A stretch of 64,000 nt of DNA, taken from contig NZ_CP059221.1 in assembly GCF_014252375.1 (NCBI RefSeq), forward strand, positions 444,001-508,000, in the 5' to 3' direction. Source of the DNA: Blattabacterium cuenoti. Lineage in GTDB: Bacteria; Bacteroidota; Bacteroidia; Flavobacteriales; Blattabacteriaceae. The first letter of the stretch is position 1; every line of letters starts with the position of its first letter. Shown in pieces: positions 8,902 through 18,016 of this stretch. The notes beneath the pieces were generated by a model, which was not told where the DNA came from, made no database searches, and worked only from the letters and a program-made list of their open reading frames with translations. Made by a program: the position numbers and the translations under genes.

Positions 8902-9693
8902 TTATATATTTGAATTCCATATCTTCCAGGATTCTTCCGCTTGAATATGAAGCATTTCTAATCCATTTTTCACTAAGGCACCTTTTTCTTCTCCTATTTT
9001 TAGAAAAATAGTTTTATACGGATTATATACTAAATCATATAGAATATGATGGTTATATATATATTTATATGGTAAGTTAGGGGAAGAATTTATATTTGGA
9101 TATGTTCCAACAGGAGTACAATTAATAATAATTTTATACTTTTCTATCAAATCTCTATTAAGATCAACATAATTCAATATTTTATTATCTTTTTTTTTTC
9201 TAGATACATATTTATATTTAATTCCTAATTTTTTTAAAACAAATGATATTGTATTAGAAACTCCTCCAGTTCCTAATATTAAAGCTTTCAAATTATTATT
9301 TTTTTTATAAGGATAAGAATTTATTAAATTTTCAAATGATTTTTGAAATCCTATAATATCAGTATTATATCCTATTTTATAATTATTTTTTATTTTTATT
9401 ACATTTACAGATTTAATTTTATTAGCTTCTATACTTATTTCATCTAAAAAATTAATAATACTTATTTTATAAGGTATTGTTACGTTACAACCTAATAAAT
9501 TAGATATATTAAATATTGAATTAACTTCATCAATATTTTTAATATCAAAAATTAAATATGTTGAATTTTTTATATATTCTTTATCAAATTTTTTTAAAAA
9601 AAAATCTCTTGATAAAGAATAACTAATGTTTTTACCAATTAAACCAAATATGTATTTATATTTTTTATTAATATTTTTATAATTATCCTTCAT
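8902..9693 (-). CDS. aroE: Shikimate dehydrogenase
   Basis: NADP-dependent reduction of 3-dehydroshikimate to shikimate in aromatic amino-acid and chorismate synthesis; 263 aa. The catalytic lysine K76 is in NVTIPYK, the substrate-binding D112 in NTDIIGF, the nucleotide loop GTGGVSN at 141-147, and NCTPVGTYP with GLEMLHIQAE near the C-terminus complete the family pattern. Retaining aroE fits a symbiont that makes aromatic amino acids for its host. It overlaps the end of rpsU by 11 bases, a typical coupling arrangement in this genome. Confidence 0.95.
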   Translation of the reverse strand: MKDNYKNINKKYKYIFGLIGKNISYSLSRDFFLKKFDKEYIKNSTYLIFDIKNIDEVNSIFNISNLLGCNVTIPYKISIINFLDEISIEANKIKSVNVIKIKNNYKIGYNTDIIGFQKSFENLINSYPYKKNNNLKALILGTGGVSNTISFVLKKLGIKYKYVSRKKKDNKILNYVDLNRDLIEKYKIIINCTPVGTYPNINSSPNLPYKYIYNHHILYDLVYNPYKTIFLKIGEEKGALVKNGLEMLHIQAEESWKIWNSNI

Positions 9694-9880
9694 TTTTTAA
9701 TTTCATACGTTCCCTATACCTTGCTTTTAAAATTTCATTTCTTCTCCATTCGGATCTTTTTATATATTGTTGCTTTTCTCTAAATTCTTTTAGAATACGA
9801 GTTTTATCAAATTTTTTTTTACTTTTTTTTAAAGCTTTATCTATTGATTCTCCTTCTCTTACTGTAGTAATTAATATCAT
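9683..9880 (-). CDS. rpsU: 30S ribosomal protein S21
   Basis: Small basic protein of the 30S platform that helps mRNA engagement; 65 aa, normal length. The sequence has the S21 pattern: ESIDKALKKSKKKFDKT, then REKQQYIKRSEWRRNE and a basic C-terminal helix. It is first in the rpsU-aroE-ribD minus-strand run. tRNA-Val, in the same direction, lies about 30 bases upstream and may share its promoter. Confidence 0.95.
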   Translation of the reverse strand: MILITTVREGESIDKALKKSKKKFDKTRILKEFREKQQYIKRSEWRRNEILKARYRERMKLKNEG

Positions 9881-9910
9881 AATAAAATAATTTTATATAC
9901 AATGTTATTG

Positions 9911-9985
9911 TGGACACTATCGGATTTGAACCGATGCCCTCTACCATGTCAAAGTAGTGCTCTAAACCTACTGAGCTAAATGTCC
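9911..9985 (-). tRNA. tRNA-Val (anticodon GAC)
   Basis: The minus strand folds as a full cloverleaf. A 7-bp acceptor stem (GGACATT with AGTGTCC, one G-U pair), a D arm with GCTC/GAGC, an anticodon stem CTACT/GGTAG around loop TTGACAT (anticodon GAC), and a T arm ATCGG/CCGAT with loop TTCAAAT are all present. The discriminator is A and the CCA end is not encoded. It lies upstream of rpsU in the same direction. Confidence 0.96.
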
Positions 9986-10025
9986 TTCCTAAAAATTAAA
10001 TAAACTTTATAATATACAAAATAAA

Positions 10026-10064
10026 AATAATTATTTTTTTACATTATGTAAAAAAATAATTATT
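10026..10064. repeat. 39-bp perfect inverted repeat directly before recG
   Basis: Arms 10026-10044 and 10046-10064 are perfect reverse complements (19 bp each) around one central base, and the right arm ends at the base before the recG ATG. It lies between the divergent tRNA-Val and recG genes, so neither neighbour is transcribed into it and a terminator role is unlikely. An operator, a promoter-overlapping cruciform or a 5' UTR hairpin controlling recG are possible readings. Confidence 0.75.
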
Positions 10065-12101
10065 ATGTATTACAATAGTATTTTACAAAAACCTATAGAA
10101 TATTTAAAATTAAATTCAAAAAAAATTTATTTATTTAATAAAGAATTAAATATTTATACATATAAAGATTTAATTCTTTATTATCCAAATGGATATATAT
10201 ATGCAAAACTAAAAAATATTTCAGAACTTGGACAAAATGATAATAATTTTATTCAAGTTGTAGGAAAAATTATTGATTTAAAAGAATTAAAAATAAAAAA
10301 AAATAATAATATAAAAAAAGTATTAATAGCATTATTAGTAGATAAAACTGGGTCTATTGAATTGATTTGGTTTAAAAAAATAAATTTTTTTAAAAATTTA
10401 GAAAAAAATGTTTTAATATTAGTTTTTGGAAAAAAAGTATTTTTTAAAAATAAAATACAAATTATTCATCCAGTAATACAAAAATTTAATATTAAAAAAA
10501 AAATATATTCAATATATCCAACTTATTCTTTATCAAAGAACTTAAGAAAAAATGGAATTGACAATTTTTTTATAATTAATTTATTAAAAATAATTGTAAA
10601 AAAATTAGAAAATAATTCAAAAGAAATAAATCATTTTATATTTCATAAATATACCAACGATAAAAAATTAATAACAAAAAAAAATGCATTGATACAAATT
10701 CATTTTCCAGAATCTTTAAATAATTTAATAAAAGCAAGATATTCTTTAAAATTTGAAAAACTATTTTTAATAAAATTATTTTCTAAAAAAATAATAAAGG
10801 GGAAACCATTTTTGAAAATAGGTAAAAAATTTAATTCTTTTTATAAAAATCATTTACCATTTAATTTAACTGAAGATCAAAAAAATGTTTTCAGAGAAAT
10901 ACGTAATGATTTAAAAAAACCTATTCAAATGAATCGATTATTACAAGGAGAAGTAGGAAGTGGAAAAACTATTATTGCTATGTTAGCTATGTTGCTAGCA
11001 TTAGATAATGGATTTCAATCATGTATAATGGCTCCAACTGAAATATTAGCAATTCAACATTATAATTATTTTACAAAAATGTTATATAAAATTAACATTA
11101 AAATAGCTTTACTTACAAAATCTACATCTTTTTGTGATAAGAATAATATTCATAATTTATTAATTAAAGGTAAAATATCTTTTTTAATAGGTACACATTC
11201 TTTAATACAAGATAAAGTAAAATTTAAAAATTTAGGACTTGCTATTATAGATGAACAACAAAAATTTGGAGTAGAACAAAGAGAAAAAATATATAAAAAT
11301 AATTTTCCACACGTATTAATAATGACAGCAACACCAATACCAAGAACTCTTGCTAAAGTTTTTTATAAAAATTTAAGTATATCTATTATAAAACATAAAC
11401 CTATTGGGAAAATACCAATTAAAACTATTCACTTTTGGAATGAATATAGATATAAGGCTTTTGAAATAATAGAGAATGAAATTTTAAAAGGAAGACAAAT
11501 TTATATAGTTTATCCAATTGTTAATACAGAAAAAAGAAATTATAAAAATTTAATAAATGGATATGAAGAAGTAGTAAAAAGATTTAAATTTTTAAAAAGA
11601 GATCAAATTGGACTTTTGCATGGTAAAATGAACAATAAGGAAAAAGAAATACAAATGAATAAATTTTTAAATAAAAAAACTAAAATAATTGTTACAACTA
11701 CAATAATAGAAGTAGGAATTAACGTAGTTAATGTTTCTGTTATACTAATAGAAAATGCTAATGTATTTGGATTGTCTCAATTACATCAATTAAGAGGAAG
11801 AGTAGGTAGAGGAAAACACGTAAGTTTTTGTATTCTTTTGTCAGAAAGATCTATTAATCCTTTAGGATTATCTAGAATTAATAAAATGTGTAATACTAAT
11901 AATGGATTAGAAATTGCTAAAGAAGATCTTAAATTAAGAGGTGGAGGAAATTTAATTGGTAATGAACAAAGCGGAAAGAAATATTTATTCACAAATATTT
12001 TTAAACATAATGAATTAATCAAAGAAGTATTTTTAACTGTTGATAGATTTATAAAAAAAAATCCAAATTTTATAAAAAATAATTATTTTCATAAAAATTA
12101 A
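10065..12101 (+). CDS. recG: ATP-dependent DNA helicase RecG
   Basis: Branch-migrating helicase that regresses stalled replication forks and processes Holliday junctions; 678 aa, close to the usual length. An N-terminal OB-fold wedge domain (about 60-150) precedes the helicase core. Visible motifs are Walker A GEVGSGKT at 295-302, DEQQ at 396-399 (usually DEQH), TATPIPRT, and QLRGRVGRG for motif VI. The C-terminal LRGGGNLIGNEQSG matches the family. It starts directly after a 39-bp palindrome and is followed after 15 bases by the UvrD-type helicase, so the two repair genes are probably one transcript. Confidence 0.96.
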   Translation: MYYNSILQKPIEYLKLNSKKIYLFNKELNIYTYKDLILYYPNGYIYAKLKNISELGQNDNNFIQVVGKIIDLKELKIKKNNNIKKVLIALLVDKTGSIELIWFKKINFFKNLEKNVLILVFGKKVFFKNKIQIIHPVIQKFNIKKKIYSIYPTYSLSKNLRKNGIDNFFIINLLKIIVKKLENNSKEINHFIFHKYTNDKKLITKKNALIQIHFPESLNNLIKARYSLKFEKLFLIKLFSKKIIKGKPFLKIGKKFNSFYKNHLPFNLTEDQKNVFREIRNDLKKPIQMNRLLQGEVGSGKTIIAMLAMLLALDNGFQSCIMAPTEILAIQHYNYFTKMLYKINIKIALLTKSTSFCDKNNIHNLLIKGKISFLIGTHSLIQDKVKFKNLGLAIIDEQQKFGVEQREKIYKNNFPHVLIMTATPIPRTLAKVFYKNLSISIIKHKPIGKIPIKTIHFWNEYRYKAFEIIENEILKGRQIYIVYPIVNTEKRNYKNLINGYEEVVKRFKFLKRDQIGLLHGKMNNKEKEIQMNKFLNKKTKIIVTTTIIEVGINVVNVSVILIENANVFGLSQLHQLRGRVGRGKHVSFCILLSERSINPLGLSRINKMCNTNNGLEIAKEDLKLRGGGNLIGNEQSGKKYLFTNIFKHNELIKEVFLTVDRFIKKNPNFIKNNYFHKN

Positions 12102-12116
12102 AATATTATTCCATGC

Positions 12117-14150
12117 ATGGAATTAAATGATCTTCAACAAAAAATAGTAAATACTATTAATGGTCCTATTTTAGTAATAGCTGGTGCTGGATCAGGAAAA
12201 ACTAGAGTTATAATATATAGAATAATTCACATGATTAATCATCATGGAATAGATCCATCTAATATACTAACGTTAACTTTTACAAAAAAAGCAGCAGAAG
12301 AAATGAAAAATAGAATATATAATTTAACAGATAATTCCTTATCAAGAAGAATAAAAATAGGAACATTTCATTCTATTTTTTCTAATATTCTAAGAAAAGA
12401 ATCTCATCATGTTGGATTTAATCCTGATTATACTATATATGATCGAAAAGATTCAGAAAATGTAATAAAAAAAATTTTAAAAAATTTAAATATAGATAAA
12501 TTATTTAATTACAAAGATCTTCTAAAAAAGATATCTATATATAAAAATAATTTTTTCTTTTTAAAAAAGAAAATGAAAGATCCATTAAAAAAAATTTATG
12601 ATTTATATACATTAAAATGTTTTCAATCAAAAGCTATAGATTTTGACGATATATTATTATATACATATCGTTTATTTTATCATTTTCCAAAAATACTTAA
12701 TAAGTATCAAGAAAAATTTAGATATATTTTAATTGATGAGTATCAAGATACTAATTTATCTCAAAATATTATTATAAAATTTTTGTCAAATAAATACAAT
12801 AATCTATTTGTAGTAGGAGATGATGCTCAATCTATTTATAATTTTAGAGGAGCAAATATTTCTAATATTAAAAATTTTCATATTGAATATAAAAAAACTA
12901 AAATATTTTACTTAGAACAAAATTATAGATCAACTAATCAAATAGTTCAAACATCTAATAGAATTATTTCATTTAATAAAAATCAAATTTTAAAAAAAAT
13001 ATGGACAAATAATGAACAAGGAGAAAAAATAAAGATACATAGAGCTTATTCTGAAAAAGAAGAGGTATTATATATAATAGATACTATTAATTCTATTATT
13101 AACAAAACAAAATATCAATATAAAGATTTTGCAATATTTTATAGAACAAATTCACAATCTTATATTATTGAATATATTTTAAAAGAAAAAAAAATACCAT
13201 ATAAAATATATGGTAATATTTCTTTAGAAAGACGAAAAGACATTAAAAACTTATTACTATACTTAAAGTTTATAAATAATCCTTATGATGAAGAATTATT
13301 ATTACGTATTTTGTATAACAATAATATTATATATAAAAAAACAGTTGATTCTATAATAGAACTAACAAAAAAATATAAAATTTTTGATATTATAGATAAT
13401 ATAGATTCTTATCGTGAAATAAATAATATTAACAAAAAAACTAAATATAAAATTAAAAAAATATTTTTTTTCATGAAAAATATTTTTTTAAAAAAAAATG
13501 AAAAAAATGTATATGAAATAATAAAAGATGTAATTAATTTTATTTTATCAACACAAAAAGAAAAAAATAAAAATTCTTATATTAATCAACTATATAATTA
13601 TTTTAAACAAGAAAAAATAAATATTAAAAAAAATATTTTTTTATCAGAATTTCTTCAAAATTTTTACTTTGAAAATATTAATGATGATATCTATTTAGAT
13701 GAAAAACAAATAGAAAATAAAGTTTCATTAATGACCATTCATCTATCTAAAGGATTAGAATTTCCTATTGTTTTTATTACTGGATTAGAAGAAAATATTT
13801 TTCCATCAAGATCAAATATTTATGACATATCAAAAATTGAAGAAGAACGTCGTTTATTTTATGTAGCAATTACAAGAGCTAAAAAATTAGCTATTTTAAC
13901 ATATGTTAAATATAGATTACTATGGGGTGATAAAAAAAAAAATATTCCAAGTCGTTTTATTAACGAAATAAAAAGTAAAAAGGAAAATAAAAAAATTTTA
14001 ATAAAAAAAGGAATTAAAGTTTTTCATAAAAAATTTGGTATTGGAATTATTTTATATTTTAAAAATAATAATAAAATAGCTGTAATTAATTTTAAAAAAT
14101 TAGGAGAAAAAAAAATTTTATTAAATTTAAATAAACTAACTTTTTTATAA
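12117..14150 (+). CDS. UvrD/PcrA-type DNA helicase
   Basis: Superfamily 1A 3'-5' helicase acting in nucleotide-excision repair and clearing of proteins from DNA; 677 aa. All core motifs are intact: Walker A GAGSGKT at 23-29, LTFTKKAAEEMKNR, DEYQDTN for motif II, VGDDAQSIYNFRG for motif III, LEQNYRSTNQ for motif IV, MTIHLSKGLEFPIVF for motif V and RRLFYVAITRAKK for motif VI. The C-terminus keeps a small domain (IKKGIKVFHKKFGIG) resembling the PcrA C-terminal module that contacts RNA polymerase. The choice between uvrD and pcrA names is arbitrary for Bacteroidetes. The next gene starts 3 bases after the stop. Confidence 0.95.
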   Translation: MELNDLQQKIVNTINGPILVIAGAGSGKTRVIIYRIIHMINHHGIDPSNILTLTFTKKAAEEMKNRIYNLTDNSLSRRIKIGTFHSIFSNILRKESHHVGFNPDYTIYDRKDSENVIKKILKNLNIDKLFNYKDLLKKISIYKNNFFFLKKKMKDPLKKIYDLYTLKCFQSKAIDFDDILLYTYRLFYHFPKILNKYQEKFRYILIDEYQDTNLSQNIIIKFLSNKYNNLFVVGDDAQSIYNFRGANISNIKNFHIEYKKTKIFYLEQNYRSTNQIVQTSNRIISFNKNQILKKIWTNNEQGEKIKIHRAYSEKEEVLYIIDTINSIINKTKYQYKDFAIFYRTNSQSYIIEYILKEKKIPYKIYGNISLERRKDIKNLLLYLKFINNPYDEELLLRILYNNNIIYKKTVDSIIELTKKYKIFDIIDNIDSYREINNINKKTKYKIKKIFFFMKNIFLKKNEKNVYEIIKDVINFILSTQKEKNKNSYINQLYNYFKQEKINIKKNIFLSEFLQNFYFENINDDIYLDEKQIENKVSLMTIHLSKGLEFPIVFITGLEENIFPSRSNIYDISKIEEERRLFYVAITRAKKLAILTYVKYRLLWGDKKKNIPSRFINEIKSKKENKKILIKKGIKVFHKKFGIGIILYFKNNNKIAVINFKKLGEKKILLNLNKLTFL

Positions 14151-14153
14151 TTT

Positions 14154-15161
14154 ATGATAAAAAAAACTATGATAAGTAGTTTTTTTATACAAAAAATAAT
14201 ATGTCTTGTTGCTGTAATTTTATTTTGTATAAAACTTATTACTTGGCGTATTACATTATCTATTTCCATATTTAGTGATGCAATGGAAAGTTTAACTAAT
14301 ATAATTAGTAGTATAATAGGCTTATTTAGTTTATATATTTCTTCTTTACCAAAAGATAAAAATCATCCATATGGACATGGAAAGATAGAGTTTATATCAA
14401 CTGCTATAGAAGGATTTTTAATATCTATAATAGGAATTACAATATTTATAAATACTTTTATACGTGTTAAATATAACTTTTATCATAAATCATCTTCTTT
14501 ATTATTACTAAAATTAGATTTTGGTATATTATTAATGTTCATTACTGCTATAATAAATTATATTATTGGTTTTTTAGCTTGCAAAATTGGTAATAAAAAT
14601 AAAACTTTAACGTTAATAGCAAGTGGAAAACATCTTCAAATGGATACATTTTCTACTTTTGGAATAGCAATTGGACTAATATTATTAAATAAAACAAAAT
14701 GTATTTGGATTGATCCAATTATTTCAATCATTCTTTCTTTATTAATTTTATATACTGGAATTAAATTATTAAGAAACGCCGCAGCTGGAATTATGGACGA
14801 AACTGATAAAAATCTTTTAAAAAAATTATCTTTTTATCTTAATAAAAAAAGATCTATCTATTGGATAGATCTTCATCATTTAAAAATTATTAAATATGGT
14901 AGTGCACTACATATAGATTGCCATTTAACTATTCCTTGGTTTTTCAATGTAAAAGAATCAAATATAGAAGTAAAAAAATTAACACAGTTAATAAAATATA
15001 AATTTGGTAATAAAGTAGAATTATCTGTACATATAGATCCATGTTCTAAATTTGATTGCATATTTTGTTTTAATAAGATATGTAGATTTAGAAAAAATTC
15101 TTTCAAAAAAAAAATACTTTGGACATTGAATAAAACTTATAAAAATAAATTAATAAAATAA
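14154..15161 (+). CDS. Cation diffusion facilitator family transporter
   Basis: Inner-membrane exporter of divalent metals (Zn, Fe, Mn or Co) in exchange for protons; 335 aa with about six membrane helices. Metal-site motifs are SDAMESLTN (D42, E45, N49) in the second helix and HLQMD (H160, D164) in a later helix. HPYGHGKIEF in the first cytoplasmic loop is a hallmark of the family. The C-terminal cytoplasmic domain is present, with a Cys/His-containing tail (HIDPCSKFDCIFCF) that could bind metal. The metal cannot be told from the sequence. It follows the helicase gene by 3 bases. Confidence 0.9.
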   Translation: MIKKTMISSFFIQKIICLVAVILFCIKLITWRITLSISIFSDAMESLTNIISSIIGLFSLYISSLPKDKNHPYGHGKIEFISTAIEGFLISIIGITIFINTFIRVKYNFYHKSSSLLLLKLDFGILLMFITAIINYIIGFLACKIGNKNKTLTLIASGKHLQMDTFSTFGIAIGLILLNKTKCIWIDPIISIILSLLILYTGIKLLRNAAAGIMDETDKNLLKKLSFYLNKKRSIYWIDLHHLKIIKYGSALHIDCHLTIPWFFNVKESNIEVKKLTQLIKYKFGNKVELSVHIDPCSKFDCIFCFNKICRFRKNSFKKKILWTLNKTYKNKLIK

Positions 15162-15196
15162 ATTATAATTTAATACAAATAAAAAATTAAAATAAT

Positions 15197-15814
15197 ATGG
15201 AATATAACACTACTAGATTTAAACTAGTAATACCTGAATATGGAAGAAATATTCAAAAAATGATAGATTTTGCAATAAAAATAAAAGACAGAAAAAAAAG
15301 AAATCAATGTGCTTTAAGCATTATAAGACTAATGACTGATTCTAATACTAATAAATATAATAAAAAAATTTTTAATTATTTTAAACATAAGTTATGGAAT
15401 CAATTATTTATTATGTCTAATTATAAACTAGATATTGATACACCTTTTCCAAAACCAAATCCAAAAAAAACAAAAAATTTTATAAAAAAAATTGTTTATC
15501 CAGAATATTTAAACAATTTTAGATATTATGGAAAAATTATTAGAGACATGATAAATGTCGCTATAAATTGCAAAGACGAAAAAAAAAAAGAAGGATTATT
15601 ATATTCTATTGCAAATACTATGAAAAAAAATTATTTAAGATGGAATAAAAATATGGTAGAAGATGATGTAATATTTAAAGATTTAACAAAACTATCAAAT
15701 GGAAAAATTTCTATTACAAATAATAATATGGATCCATTATTACAATGTTCTAAAATTTTGAAAAGAAATTTTAATCATAGGATTAGAAAACAGTATAAAA
15801 ATGGGAATTTTTAA
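15197..15814 (+). CDS. DUF4290 domain protein
   Basis: Conserved protein of unknown function restricted to Bacteroidetes; 205 aa. The start YNTTRFKLVIPEYGRNIQ is the DUF4290 signature, and a related stretch recurs (YPEYLNNFRYYGKIIRDMI), suggesting two similar halves. There is no signal peptide or membrane segment, so it is probably cytoplasmic. It overlaps murA by 14 bases, and the pairing with murA recurs in Bacteroidetes, which hints at a link with cell-wall synthesis; that link is inference. The product is basic and Lys-rich like most proteins in this window. Confidence 0.88.
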   Translation: MEYNTTRFKLVIPEYGRNIQKMIDFAIKIKDRKKRNQCALSIIRLMTDSNTNKYNKKIFNYFKHKLWNQLFIMSNYKLDIDTPFPKPNPKKTKNFIKKIVYPEYLNNFRYYGKIIRDMINVAINCKDEKKKEGLLYSIANTMKKNYLRWNKNMVEDDVIFKDLTKLSNGKISITNNNMDPLLQCSKILKRNFNHRIRKQYKNGNF

Positions 15815-17117
15815 AATAAAAGGAGGAAAATCTTTAAAAGGAGAAATAAAACCACAAGGTGCAAAAAATGAATCACTACAAGTATTATGTGCAGTATTAT
15901 TAACTTCAGAAAAATTAAGAATAAAAAATATACCAGAAATAGGAGATGTAAAATGTTTAATTAAAATTTTAAACAATTTAGGAGTTTTAATAGAAAAAAA
16001 TGGAAATGGAGATTATACATTTCAAGCAAAAAATATAAATATTGAATATTTAAATACAAAAAATTTTTATGAGAAATATGGAAAATCTATAAGAGGATCA
16101 ATTATGATAGCTGGTCCTTTATTAACTAGATTTAAAAAAGTATGTATCCCTATTCCTGGAGGAGATAGAATTGGACGTAGAAGATTAGATGCACATCTAA
16201 CAGGATTTAAATTATTAGGAAGCACAATTAATTATAAAAGTAATAATAAATGTTTCTACTTATATACAAATAATAAAAAATTAATTGGCAACTATATCTT
16301 AATGGAAGAAGCTTCTATAACAGGAACTGCTAATATTATAATGGCAGCAACTATGGCAGATGGAGAAACTATTGTATATAATGCAGCGTGTGAGCCTTAT
16401 ATACAACAATTATGTAAGCTTTTAAATAAAATGGGAGCTAAAATAAAAGGAATTGGAACAAATTTAATTAGAATAAAGGGTGTAAACAAATTAAAAGGAG
16501 GAAATCATACGATTTTACCCGACATGGTAGAAATTGGTAGTTGGATAGGATTAGCTGCTATAACATGTTCAGAAATAAGAATAAAGAATGTTAATTGGAA
16601 TAACTTAGGCATTATTCCAATTATTTTTAAAAAAATGGGTATTAATATAAAAAAAGAAAGAGACGACATTATTGTTCCTTACCAAAAATCTTATCGAATA
16701 AAAAAATTATTAAATAATGCAATATTAACAATATCTGATGCACCATGGCCAGGCCTAACTCCTGATTTATTAAGCATACTAATTGTAGTAGCTACACAAG
16801 CAGAAGGTAGCGTTTTAATTCATCAAAAAATGTTTGAAAGTAGATTATTTTTTGTAGATAAATTGATTGAAATGGGAGCACAAATTATATTATGTGATCC
16901 TCATAGAGCTACTGTTATTGGATTAAATCATAAATCTTATCTAAAAGGAGCTATATTAAATTCCCCTGATATAAGAGCAGGAATATCTCTTTTGATAGCT
17001 GCATTATCTGCTAAAGGAACTAGCATAATTAAAAATATAGAACAAATAGATAGAGGATATGAAAAAATAGAAAAAAGACTACAAAATTTAGGTGCTAATA
17101 TATACAGAGTAGAATAA
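15801..17117 (+). CDS. murA: UDP-N-acetylglucosamine 1-carboxyvinyltransferase
   Basis: First committed step of peptidoglycan synthesis: adds enolpyruvyl from PEP to UDP-GlcNAc; 438 aa. The two-lobed EPSP-synthase fold is indicated by KGGKSLKGEIKPQGAKNE at the start, RGSIMIAGPLLTRF near 98-111, and DMVEIGSWIGLAA later on. The position of the fosfomycin-targeted cysteine (Cys115 in E. coli) is D122 in PGGDRIGRRR. Aspartate there is active and gives intrinsic fosfomycin resistance in other bacteria. The start overlaps the DUF4290 gene by 14 bases, and greA follows after 19 bases. Confidence 0.97.
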   Translation: MGIFKIKGGKSLKGEIKPQGAKNESLQVLCAVLLTSEKLRIKNIPEIGDVKCLIKILNNLGVLIEKNGNGDYTFQAKNINIEYLNTKNFYEKYGKSIRGSIMIAGPLLTRFKKVCIPIPGGDRIGRRRLDAHLTGFKLLGSTINYKSNNKCFYLYTNNKKLIGNYILMEEASITGTANIIMAATMADGETIVYNAACEPYIQQLCKLLNKMGAKIKGIGTNLIRIKGVNKLKGGNHTILPDMVEIGSWIGLAAITCSEIRIKNVNWNNLGIIPIIFKKMGINIKKERDDIIVPYQKSYRIKKLLNNAILTISDAPWPGLTPDLLSILIVVATQAEGSVLIHQKMFESRLFFVDKLIEMGAQIILCDPHRATVIGLNHKSYLKGAILNSPDIRAGISLLIAALSAKGTSIIKNIEQIDRGYEKIEKRLQNLGANIYRVE

Positions 17118-17136
17118 TAAAAATAATTAAAAAATT

Positions 17137-17622
17137 ATGGAAAAATTCGAATATATAACTAAAGAAGGATTAAAAAAATTACAAAAAGAAATAAAAAGAT
17201 TAGAAAATATAGAACGTCCAAAAATATCAATGCAAATAGCAGAAGCTAGAGATAAAGGTGATTTATCAGAAAACGCTGAATATGATGCAATAAAAGAAGC
17301 ACAAAATATGTTAGAAATTAATATATCTAAATTAAAAAAAAAATTATATAATACAAGAATTATAGACGGTAAAAAAATAGATAAAACCAGAGTATCAATT
17401 CTTTCTACAGTAAAAGTAAAAAATTTGTTATTTAAAGATGAAAAAATATATACTTTAGTTCCAGAAGGTGAAGCTGACCTAAAATCAGGGAAAATATCTA
17501 TAAATACTCCTATATCTATAGGATTATTAGGAAAACAAGTTGGACAAATTGCTAATATAAAATTACCTAATAAAATGATTATAAATTATAAAATATTAGA
17601 AATTACTTTTAATGAAATTTAA
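17137..17622 (+). CDS. greA: Transcription elongation factor GreA
   Basis: Rescues backtracked RNA polymerase by stimulating transcript cleavage; 161 aa, full length. The N-terminal coiled coil carries the acidic tip in DKGDLSENAEYDAIKEAQ (about 46-63), the part inserted into the polymerase channel. The C-terminal FKBP-like domain includes PEGEADLKSGKISINTPI and LLGKQVGQI. A HIT gene overlaps its end by 11 bases; this greA-HIT pairing recurs in Bacteroidetes. With many long poly-A runs in its genes, backtracking and slippage could matter here, but that is speculation. Confidence 0.97.
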   Translation: MEKFEYITKEGLKKLQKEIKRLENIERPKISMQIAEARDKGDLSENAEYDAIKEAQNMLEINISKLKKKLYNTRIIDGKKIDKTRVSILSTVKVKNLLFKDEKIYTLVPEGEADLKSGKISINTPISIGLLGKQVGQIANIKLPNKMIINYKILEITFNEI

Positions 17623-18016
17623 TATTTTCAATAAAATAATAAATAATGATGTTTTATCTTATAAAATAGCAGAAGATAACGAACATTTAGCTTTTTTAGA
17701 TATTTATCCATTAAAAATAGGACATACATTGGTTATACCAAAAAAAAATTATAATAGTAAAATTTTTTCTATGAAAGAAAAAAATTATATTTCTATAATG
17801 ATTTTTTCTAGAAAGATAGCTATAGGAATAGAAAATGCAATACCTTGTAATCGTGTAGGTATGTTTATTATGGGATTTGAAATACCACATGTACATATTC
17901 ATCTTATACCAATGGATAAAGAATCTGATGCAAATTTTCTTTCAGAAAGAATAAATTTATCTGATGATAAATTTAAATTTATATCAAATAAAATAAGAAA
18001 TTCAATTAAATTATAA
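17612..18016 (+). CDS. HIT family protein
   Basis: Histidine-triad nucleotide hydrolase or transferase, usually acting on adenylated or phosphoramidate nucleotides; 134 aa. The triad is HVHIHLIP with H93, H95 and H97, and an upstream AFLDIYPLKIGHTLVIPKK matches the family core. Both the exact substrate and the role are unknown. It overlaps greA by 11 bases and the convergent coaX by 11 bases. Confidence 0.93.
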   Translation: MKFNIFNKIINNDVLSYKIAEDNEHLAFLDIYPLKIGHTLVIPKKNYNSKIFSMKEKNYISIMIFSRKIAIGIENAIPCNRVGMFIMGFEIPHVHIHLIPMDKESDANFLSERINLSDDKFKFISNKIRNSIKL

